A stretch of DNA of 37,384 bases from Candidatus Nitrosocosmicus agrestis. GTDB lineage: Archaea; Thermoproteota; Nitrososphaeria; Nitrososphaerales; Nitrososphaeraceae. The notes beneath the pieces were generated by a model that did not search any database, was not told the DNA's origin, and saw only the letters and a program-made list of their open reading frames with translations. Each line of letters opens with the position of its first letter. Positions within the stretch are counted from its first letter, which is position 1. The translations under genes were made by a program, and so were the position numbers. The DNA is taken from assembly GCF_008389435.1 (NCBI RefSeq), contig NZ_VUYS01000026.1:1-37384 (forward strand). Direction: 5' to 3'. This document shows positions 1 through 5,998 of this stretch, one piece after another.

Positions 1-74
1 AAGGATAGGCCTGAAAAGTACAAATGCAACCCATAGTAAACATACTTTGAAGGTGTTTTATTTCTGGTAAACAT
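1..74 (-). CDS. Transposase N-terminus, IS6-like (partial at window edge)
   Basis: The start codon ATG lies at 74-72 on the minus strand, 52 bases inside the IS end, exactly where the transposase starts in the copy at 11899. The visible 24 codons read MFTRNKTPSKYVYYGLHLYF and continue SGLS; 18 of 24 residues match the other copy. The frame is open as far as the window reaches. The catalytic DDE part is outside, so activity cannot be judged. The family assignment rests on the element at 11847-12526. Confidence 0.75.
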   Translation of the reverse strand, partial: MFTRNKTPSKYVYYGLHLYFSGLS

Positions 75-126
75 AAAGGAGATAAAGCATCTTCAATCTA
101 TAAGAATTCCTTAAATGAACAGAGCC
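1..126 (-). mobile_element. IS6-like insertion sequence, terminal part (cut by window edge)
   Basis: The last 11 bases (116-126) are TGAACAGAGCC, the same terminal inverted repeat that bounds the complete IS at 11847-12526. Read on the minus strand, all 126 bases align without gaps to the first 126 bases of that element, with roughly four in five bases matching. It is therefore a diverged sister copy in opposite orientation. The rest of the element lies left of the window, so intactness and target duplication cannot be judged. Confidence 0.85.
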
Positions 127-282
127 AAAATTTATAATAAATTTTATTATTTCTTTTTGACATATCCATTATATGGTTATTATTAAGTAAAATATTAAAC
201 AGAATTTTTCCTAGTACTTGTTTAACTCAAACTAACTCCACGACATTGATTCATTTTGGGTTTGATTTCCATTTTAATAAAA

Positions 283-290
283 TTTTTATT
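283..290 (+). promoter_or_regulatory. TATA box of the small exported protein gene
   Basis: The T/A run TTTTTATT is centred about 30 bases upstream of the ATG at 317. This is the usual spacing for an archaeal TATA box serving a nearly leaderless transcript. It is a sequence-only call. Confidence 0.4.
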
Positions 291-316
291 TGTGTATTTT
301 ATAGAATGATTTACAC

Positions 317-562
317 ATGAACACAAAAACAGTTTTAGCATGTATAGCTGTTGTGATCGCATTTGCATTGATAGTAGCCCCATTGGCTATTTCTGAAGAA
401 GCATTGGCAAAGAACAAAGCCTCACAGAAAATCATCCAAAAACAATCAAACAAACAAAGCAGCTCATCTGTAAGTGGTGGCTCAAACTTCTTATCCGGAA
501 ACAACATTAACTTCCAATCTCAACACAACCACGGTCACAACGTCCTCGGACAAAGCGACTAA
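317..562 (+). CDS. Small exported protein, His/Asn/Gln-rich, unknown function
   Basis: This 81-residue protein has a clear N-terminal signal or membrane segment (about residues 5-26, a basic start followed by a long Ala/Val/Ile stretch and a possible cleavage region around SEEALA). The rest is hydrophilic and rich in Gln, Asn and Ser, and it ends in a histidine-containing tail (QHNHGHN). No enzyme motif or cysteine is present. Proteins of this design, short and exported with low-complexity tails, are common in soil ammonia-oxidising archaea. The His tail could bind a metal, but that is inference. It is monocistronic: an IS end lies upstream and a convergent gene downstream. The overlapping minus-strand reading frame is a shadow. 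Confidence 0.7.
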   Translation: MNTKTVLACIAVVIAFALIVAPLAISEEALAKNKASQKIIQKQSNKQSSSSVSGGSNFLSGNNINFQSQHNHGHNVLGQSD

Positions 563-577
563 TTTTCTTTTTTTTGT
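563..577 (+). terminator. T-rich terminator after the small exported protein
   Basis: The stop codon is followed at once by a run of T with a single C (TTTTCTTTTTTTT). Oligo-T tracts without a required hairpin are the normal archaeal termination signal. The gene's 3' end lies directly before it. Confidence 0.55.
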
Positions 578-677
578 TGACTTAAATTTCAATAACTTTA
601 ATAAACAACTTTATTTTGAGAAATAATCCTAGTTTAAACCAACCTCTATCGTTTAAGTAATTACAAAGATTTAAAAT

Positions 678-697
678 AGTTACCAGTAGTTGTAACT
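678..697. repeat. Short hairpin, copy 1 of a repeated intergenic motif
   Basis: AGTTAC and GTAACT form a perfect 6-bp stem around an 8-base loop (CAGTAGTT). The same arms with an 8-base loop that also begins CAGT occur at 9594-9613. Both copies lie just downstream of minus-strand genes, here between the convergent genes at 317 and 744. A 3'-end or processing signal is possible. Only two copies are visible. Confidence 0.4.
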
Positions 698-743
698 CTG
701 ATTATCGATGGTTGAATGATTTTTCAGCCGTTTCTTTTTATGT

Positions 744-1331
744 TTACCTAGGAATATATCCTCTGAACTTTTCTTTATTCCGGTCTTTAACATACAATAT
801 GATTCCTACTATGAGAGCAATAATACCTGCGACAAACAAAATAACCCCTAATACCAAACCCCCAAATATTGTTAAATCAATTTCTCCGTTTTCATTTAAG
901 AACGGAAGATTACCAAAGAAGAGATAAACATTAGCTGTTTTTTTGGGGTCCAGATTTGTGATCAAGAGTTTGTAGTCTCCTATTCTGTCTGGAGTAATAG
1001 TTGTAAAGTATGTATTTTGAAAAGTCGAGTTAGATAAAATATTCCCAGCTGGATCAATCACTACCTCCATTAAAGGAATTTGTTCATTATTCGTAGCATC
1101 TATAGTGACAGATAATAATTTGCTTGTAGAATTAACGGCTATACTTGCATTGGAAGACTGTAAAGGTTCAATGTTAACCTGAGATGTTGATAAACTTGGG
1201 TTGTTTTGCACGAAAATCCCACTAAATGAAACTCCCCATGTGAAAAAGATGATTATTGAGGACAAAAATAACAATCCACTAATTATTAGAACCTTTATTC
1301 CTCTTGGCATTCTTGCAATAAAAAGAGACAT
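744..1331 (-). CDS. Membrane-anchored exported protein, unknown function
   Basis: This 195-residue protein has two membrane segments that flank one extracytoplasmic domain. The first is about residues 13-38 and the second about 153-180; the C-terminal tail is short, basic and cytoplasmic (KDRNKEKFRGYIPR). The middle domain (about 40-150) looks beta-rich, with alternating hydrophobics and several N-glycosylation sequons (NAS, NST). No catalytic motif or cysteine pair is visible. The ATG at 1331 is the natural start because the basic stretch MPRGIK precedes the first membrane segment. It is transcribed away from the structured gap at 1332-1942. Function is not recognised; a cell-surface or assembly role would fit the topology. 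Confidence 0.75.
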   Translation of the reverse strand: MSLFIARMPRGIKVLIISGLLFLSSIIIFFTWGVSFSGIFVQNNPSLSTSQVNIEPLQSSNASIAVNSTSKLLSVTIDATNNEQIPLMEVVIDPAGNILSNSTFQNTYFTTITPDRIGDYKLLITNLDPKKTANVYLFFGNLPFLNENGEIDLTIFGGLVLGVILFVAGIIALIVGIILYVKDRNKEKFRGYIPR

Positions 1332-1528
1332 TACTCAAGTATAATATGTTTATTATTATGATTGTGCGAACTAAATACGAACAAGAATTAACGAAATATA
1401 TTTTCTGTAACCAGTTCAACAATTTTTGGAACTTTATTTGGATATTGAACAACAAAATGTAAGGACATGAGTAAGTTAACTGCAGAATTAAGTATAACTT
1501 TTGACTTTTCCGTCGTACTAGGATCAGC

Positions 1529-1537
1529 ATATATAAA
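1529..1537 (+). promoter_or_regulatory. TATA box for a candidate small RNA
   Basis: ATATATAAA is one of the best TATA-box matches in the window. Its centre is at 1533, so a start site is expected near 1558-1562, exactly where the first hairpin begins. No start codon of a plausible protein lies at that distance. Confidence 0.45.
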
Positions 1538-1559
1538 CTATCATATAAATTAACAAATA

Positions 1560-1700
1560 CAACAATCGTTTCTAGTTAACGATTTGTGATTGTAGGGGTT
1601 TGGAGGCAACGTCCATAGTCTGCCTCCAAATTTCTGCAAATTTGACTTGGATGGCAGATCTCATTGGTAAAAATGCATTAATTTTGTCTTTACTTTTTGT
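1560..1700 (+). ncRNA. Candidate structured small RNA
   Basis: Two hairpins follow a TATA box at the expected distance. Hairpin 1 pairs 1562-1570 with 1578-1587 (9 bp, one bulged U, 7-base loop). Hairpin 2 pairs 1590-1608 with 1621-1639: 19 uninterrupted pairs, of which four are G.U, around a 12-base loop. The G.U pairs exist only in RNA read from the plus strand; the opposite strand would have C/A mismatches. A T-rich stretch at 1681-1707 could end the transcript. No C/D boxes, H/ACA signature, tRNA, 5S, SRP or RNase P features were recognised. The 3' end is approximate, and expression is inferred from sequence only. Confidence 0.42.
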
Positions 1701-1942
1701 AATTTTCATTCATTATTCTTCTTTAAGATCCTTTCTTTGTTAGGCTTAATTTTATGACAATCACTAATATTTGTAAATCCGAAATTATTATAATCTCACA
1801 GTCTTTCTTTAATAGTACAAGAGAATGCTGTACGAAATAATAAATCAAAAAAGTGCGATCACATGTTTGCAAAGTTTTGTATTTGTTAATAGTTCAGAAT
1901 TCTTTATTAGACTTGAAAGTGATTATACATTTGCATCCTATT

Positions 1943-2356
1943 ATGCCAGAATTACAAAGAGAGGGACTAAATGGTATGAACCTAAGTAAAAAGAAGTTTG
2001 ATTTTAAATCTACCTATGAATTTATTCTTGGTTTAGATGAAAAAATCCGTTTTGTCGGCATAATTAATGATTTAGGTAGACTAGTGTATGGTGGAATGAG
2101 ACCCGGAGTGATTTCGTTAGAAAACGAGACTGAATCGGTCAAAATGTACATGGAATTTGCCTTGATTTCAAAACTGCATACGGATTTTGACTCAAAATTA
2201 GGAGAAGTGCTTTATTCAATGACCGTGAGAAAAAAAATCAAAATGCTTTCTTTTCCAGTTTTGGATCACCTTATTCGGTTATCACTTGAGACAGACGCCG
2301 ATCATGAAAGAATAATTGCAAACATACTAGCTTATCTTAAAAAAATTCAAGAATAA
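1943..2356 (+). CDS. Small soluble protein resembling a thaumarchaeal roadblock-like (DUF6659-type) family
   Basis: The protein is 137 residues from ATG 1943; a second ATG at 1976 gives 126 residues and is equally possible. The frame is open further upstream but that part does not look coding. The core reads as an alternating strand/helix protein with the segment GLDEKIRFVGIINDLGRLVY followed by GGMRPGV, and a late segment with LETDADHERII. This pattern recalls small profilin/roadblock-like proteins that are multiplied in soil ammonia-oxidising archaea, often placed near signalling or transcription genes. The family call is from memory of the motif, not from a search. No membrane segment, metal site or catalytic motif is seen, and its neighbours give no functional clue. 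Confidence 0.65.
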   Translation: MPELQREGLNGMNLSKKKFDFKSTYEFILGLDEKIRFVGIINDLGRLVYGGMRPGVISLENETESVKMYMEFALISKLHTDFDSKLGEVLYSMTVRKKIKMLSFPVLDHLIRLSLETDADHERIIANILAYLKKIQE

Positions 2357-2362
2357 TATAAT

Positions 2363-2641
2363 TTAGACATTCATTTTCTTTTGATAACTTTGGATTATTT
2401 GCTCAATGGCTTTTATTTCTTGAAAACAAATTTCTCTAAACTCTGGATAAATTCCCATCTTTTTTAACTCTTTTAACCATTCTTCCATTTTTTCAAAACT
2501 CGAAACAAAATCCGCTAATTGCCTTGCAAACTGCTGGTAATTATCCATATCATCCAAATGCGAAAAATAATTGAGTATATAGAGTTGAAATTCAAGCCTA
2601 TAAAGGCGAATTTCAGCAAAAAATCTTCTAAAGGTTATCAT
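2363..2641 (-). CDS. Small helical protein, unknown function
   Basis: From ATG 2641 the product is 92 residues, almost entirely predicted helical and charged, with a heptad-like middle (FARQLADFVSSFEKMEEW) and basic ends. The frame stays open up to a GTG at 2785, but the added residues look non-coding, and a TATA-like sequence (around 2705-2715) would lie inside them, so the shorter start is preferred. No cysteines, membrane segment or known motif is visible. It ends 6 bases from the convergent gene at 1943-2356. A small coiled or DNA/RNA-associated protein is possible, but no function can be assigned. Confidence 0.5.
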   Translation of the reverse strand: MITFRRFFAEIRLYRLEFQLYILNYFSHLDDMDNYQQFARQLADFVSSFEKMEEWLKELKKMGIYPEFREICFQEIKAIEQIIQSYQKKMNV

Positions 2642-2790
2642 CCTTTGTTCGGACGATTGAGAGCAAATAGTCGACAAGTCCGGAGGGGTACATACGTGCA
2701 TATCTATATACTTTAAATTTAATGAACAAAAAATTAAGTCTTTCATGTACTGGGTGGGGAAGGAAGGGGTGATAAAAATAAACACCCTGT

Positions 2791-4167
2791 CTATTTATTA
2801 GAAGCAGAACTTGATACCTTGCTATTTTTTCTAGGTTTGTTTGACTTTAAAGATACTGCAAGTTTGAATACAATGTATCCCAACAACCCTCCAGCAACTG
2901 ATAATGGAATGACAATGACAAAAAAATCATTAATGATTTGCTCATAAACACTCAGCACTACATTTTGGTATATCAGATATCCATAAAATTCCTCATTGTA
3001 AATATACACATTTAGTGGGAACGACAGTGTAAAACTAAGCACCGGGATAACCAGCACTATTAACAATTTGTACAGTTTGGAGTAAATATTTGACTCCAAT
3101 ATCTTTTCTGGCATCTTACCTTTTAGAATCAATTTTGATTGAATCGCTGTGATGATATAAAGCACTAAGAATGGTATCAAATTTAGTAGATACAGTCCTG
3201 ACACTGAAATCAAATGAGGATTAGATGTAATTTGGGTAAATAATGTCATTCCCACAAAAGCAATGCCCACAAGGGGGATTGCCTGACGGAAGAAATGGTA
3301 CTTTGTGTATATAAACTGAAAATAAAATGAAATCAAAAAGGGAAAACCAATTCCGTATACCAATAGACCGACCATAGATGGGGGATTAAAGTTGTAATTC
3401 TTTGTTTCTGAAAACGGTAACGAGAAAAAATAAAGAAAACCTGAAAAAATCATCAAAAGGATAAACAAATTAAGAGTTAACTGGGCGGTCAATAAGTACT
3501 TGTTTGATCCTTGAATCGATGACAAAAAAATAAAAAAAAGATGTTTTCCTTTGCCTTCTTGGTTATCGTTCTTTGAAAAGAAAGACGGATGGTTTGAATT
3601 ATTTTTTGATTTTGTTTTTGATGTTGTTTTTGTTTTTGTTTTTGTTGCTACGTTACTGCTACAGTCATTTTCAAAAATATTTGGATCTGCTAGATTCAGC
3701 TTTCGATTGACTTTCATTAAATTTCCTATGGCTACAAGCAGCCAGCCGGTCAGCAAAGATAGGTGCGGTGGACTCAACAACCCGTCCAACCCAAATCTTA
3801 GATGCCATGAAAAGTCAAAAGGCCCGGCCAATATAATCAAAGTTATCCCAACAAATACAATCTTGTTGGCCCTTTTCGATATCTCAATTTGCCTTGTGCT
3901 GAATTTAATACTTAAAGAAAATGCAACGATAACCAGTAAAATCCCTGAGTAGACCATAGCATGAGGATACGAAAAAAAACTTTCAGGTTTACTAAGGATA
4001 TGATAAGTTATATCCCAGCTTCCTCCAGCGAAGGAAACAATAAGTCCAGCTATCATAAGGAGGTTTTGATACAAAATTACAAAATTCTTGACTTTTTGGA
4101 AGCGACGATGATGATGAATGTTATGATTGTGGTTATGATTACCGTGATCAAATTGATTTTGTTTCAA
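2791..4167 (-). CDS. Multi-pass membrane protein with His-rich N-terminus, unknown function
   Basis: This 458-residue protein has around ten hydrophobic segments. The first follows a cytoplasmic or lumenal start that is strikingly His/Asn-rich (HGNHNHNHNIHHHRR, about residues 9-23). Membrane segment 2 lies near SYPHAMVYSGILLVIVAF, and histidines also occur within or beside membrane segments (DITYHIL, WHLRFG, SPPHLSLL), which suggests metal or haem contact. A hydrophilic loop at about 165-205 is low-complexity (Lys/Thr repeats from a GTTTTT-type repeat in the DNA). The start codon is TTG at 4167; no ATG occurs before the first membrane segment. The family is not recognised. A metal-linked membrane role is a guess from the histidines. 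It lies 83 bases beyond lysS on the same strand. Confidence 0.7.
   Translation of the reverse strand: MKQNQFDHGNHNHNHNIHHHRRFQKVKNFVILYQNLLMIAGLIVSFAGGSWDITYHILSKPESFFSYPHAMVYSGILLVIVAFSLSIKFSTRQIEISKRANKIVFVGITLIILAGPFDFSWHLRFGLDGLLSPPHLSLLTGWLLVAIGNLMKVNRKLNLADPNIFENDCSSNVATKTKTKTTSKTKSKNNSNHPSFFSKNDNQEGKGKHLFFIFLSSIQGSNKYLLTAQLTLNLFILLMIFSGFLYFFSLPFSETKNYNFNPPSMVGLLVYGIGFPFLISFYFQFIYTKYHFFRQAIPLVGIAFVGMTLFTQITSNPHLISVSGLYLLNLIPFLVLYIITAIQSKLILKGKMPEKILESNIYSKLYKLLIVLVIPVLSFTLSFPLNVYIYNEEFYGYLIYQNVVLSVYEQIINDFFVIVIPLSVAGGLLGYIVFKLAVSLKSNKPRKNSKVSSSASNK
3604..3647. repeat. GTTTTT simple-sequence repeat inside a coding region
   Basis: Three exact GTTTTT units (3626-3643) sit within degenerate copies from about 3604. 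On the minus strand they encode a Lys/Thr/Ser-rich loop (TKTKTKTTSKTKSK) of the membrane protein at 2791-4167. The unit length of six keeps the frame, so expansion or contraction would change only loop length. Confidence 0.6.
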
Positions 4168-4250
4168 ATATCTTCCTCCCTCTCTTCCTCTCTACTTTTC
4201 ACCCATCAAAAATTAACTTACTATCAGGCTACCAACAAAAAAAAGAGCAA

Positions 4251-5993
4251 CTAATAATCGCTTGATTTGTCTAGCGTTTTAATAACGTTACCTAGTCCTA
4301 AATCAACAATGTAATTACCTAGACGTGGCCCTTTATCAGCATTAATAAGTATCCTATAAAATAACTTGAATATTTCTTTCGGCTTAAATCCATTACTTTT
4401 TGCGTAATTAAAAATAATGCTTTGTACTTCCTGCGCTAGCGCCTCGTTGTCAGACCCTTTTGTCGCATCAGTAGACAAACCGGGTTTGGAAAGCCTGGAT
4501 TCCAAATTTTTTAGGTCAGTGCTTATACTTTTGAGAATACTTTTTTGCTCTGCCGTTAATTCCCACCTGTTTGAATCTTTGTCATTTTCCACCCCAACTT
4601 CTCCTCCTTTCACTCCTCCAGCAGCATTGTCCATATCAACATCGTCATTCACCCAATTTATAGCAAGATTGATTTTTCTTTGCAAGATGGGATCTTTAAA
4701 GTCAGAATCTCTAATCATTCCGTATTTTTTTAGCCTTTCAAGAACTTGAAGCATTACATTGCTGTCGATATTTTGATTCTTAAACAAACCTGCTTGTTCT
4801 ATCAGTATTCTATATGGTATATGCACAGAGCACAAAATTTGGGGTGGTTTTAAATGATTAATATACTCGTAAATCCCAGTTAACTTTATCCTTTTACTTT
4901 CGTTTTGTTCTTTAACCTTGCCAAAATAAATATCTTCATACAGATCATATTCATCCATAAGGTGTGGAATGTCATCCATTCCAACATGTCTCGTGCCTGA
5001 TATACGTTTATACAGTAACAGTAGTAATGATTCTGGTGTTCCGTATTTTAACCACATCTGGGGGGTTAAAACATTGCCAGAAGATTTGCTTATCTTTTTT
5101 CCACCTTTGTCTAAAAACATTTCATATTTTGCGTGGACGGGGTGATTGTATTTTAAAATCTCTTCAGATACCCAGTCGTTTATTCTAACCGAATCCATAA
5201 TGTCTTTACCGAATGCCTCAAAACGAATATCAAATGCTTGCCACCTCGCAGCAAATTCAACCTTCCATGCAAGCTTTCCACTTCCTTTGCTCAGTCTTAA
5301 TTCCCCAATATGGCCGCAACCCTCAATTTGCTTCTTTCCGATTATATTACCACTACACTTGTAGGAAATTTTTTGCTCTGAGGGATAATATTCCAACGCA
5401 TTGGCCACGTAGAGTCTATTACAATTTTCACAGAGTGGAAAATAAGGTAAATATTTTGTGTATTTTTGTTGACCAGTGGATTCGGAGATTTTGTTTCCAA
5501 TTTTTTGGCTATTTGTTAAGATTTTGTGGGTTTGGTCAGTTAAAATACCGCTTTTGTAGGTTTGTGTACCACTTCGAAACTCGTATTTAATTCCGGATGC
5601 ATTCAATCCTTCCAAAAGTAACCCACTCATGTGGTCACCATAGGAATTATGACAATCACCAAAAGGATCTGGAATCGAAGAAACCGGCTTACATATATGG
5701 TCGTGTAACCAATCAGGTAGCCCAATAGGAACCTTTCTTAATCCATCAAAGTCATCTGAAAAAGCGATTAAACGTGAATTGTAACCCAAATTTTGCAGAG
5801 CCATTGAAATTCCATACGCTCTCACTGCATCACCCAAACTACCAATATGAGGAATTCCTGATGCACCCAAACCACTTTCTACGTTTATAATAACAGTTGG
5901 CCTTTGAAGTTCAATTTCTCTGTCAATAATGGTTTTTGCAATCTTGTCTATCCAAGTTCCTTTGCCGATAGTATTTTCTGCGGTCTGGCTCAT
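4251..5993 (-). CDS. lysS: Lysyl-tRNA synthetase, class I
   Basis: It charges tRNA-Lys with lysine using ATP, in the cytoplasm. The 580-residue protein is the archaeal class I enzyme, unrelated to the class II enzyme of most bacteria and eukaryotes. The HIGH motif is HIGS at 49-52 (context SGIPHIGSLGD) and the KMSKS motif is KISKS near residue 300. A zinc-type cysteine cluster is present between them (CENCNRL, then YKCSG and CGHIG). The C-terminal half carries the helical anticodon-binding region and a variable Asp/Gly/Val-rich insertion near 455-470 (DMDNAAGGVKGGEVG). The ATG at 5993 lies 5 bases after the stop of elp3, so the two are almost certainly one transcript. Length fits the family (about 520-550) plus the insertion. 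Confidence 0.95.
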   Translation of the reverse strand: MSQTAENTIGKGTWIDKIAKTIIDREIELQRPTVIINVESGLGASGIPHIGSLGDAVRAYGISMALQNLGYNSRLIAFSDDFDGLRKVPIGLPDWLHDHICKPVSSIPDPFGDCHNSYGDHMSGLLLEGLNASGIKYEFRSGTQTYKSGILTDQTHKILTNSQKIGNKISESTGQQKYTKYLPYFPLCENCNRLYVANALEYYPSEQKISYKCSGNIIGKKQIEGCGHIGELRLSKGSGKLAWKVEFAARWQAFDIRFEAFGKDIMDSVRINDWVSEEILKYNHPVHAKYEMFLDKGGKKISKSSGNVLTPQMWLKYGTPESLLLLLYKRISGTRHVGMDDIPHLMDEYDLYEDIYFGKVKEQNESKRIKLTGIYEYINHLKPPQILCSVHIPYRILIEQAGLFKNQNIDSNVMLQVLERLKKYGMIRDSDFKDPILQRKINLAINWVNDDVDMDNAAGGVKGGEVGVENDKDSNRWELTAEQKSILKSISTDLKNLESRLSKPGLSTDATKGSDNEALAQEVQSIIFNYAKSNGFKPKEIFKLFYRILINADKGPRLGNYIVDLGLGNVIKTLDKSSDY

Positions 5994-5998
5994 TTGAA

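Larger units (their letters stand above)
1332..1942. other. Divergent intergenic region (about 610 bp)
   Basis: No convincing protein gene is seen here. Reading frames in this stretch are AT-rich with poor composition. The notable content is a TATA box at 1529-1537, a run of two hairpins at 1562-1639 and a T-rich stretch at 1681-1707, described separately as a candidate RNA gene. The rest presumably holds the promoters of the two divergent protein genes. Confidence 0.6.

Noticed and set aside
1279-1530. Reading frame of 83 codons upstream of the 744-1331 gene
   Set aside because: Composition is non-coding (runs of Ile, Tyr, Leu and Lys), it overlaps the start of a convincing membrane protein in another frame, and the TATA box of the candidate RNA lies at its edge.
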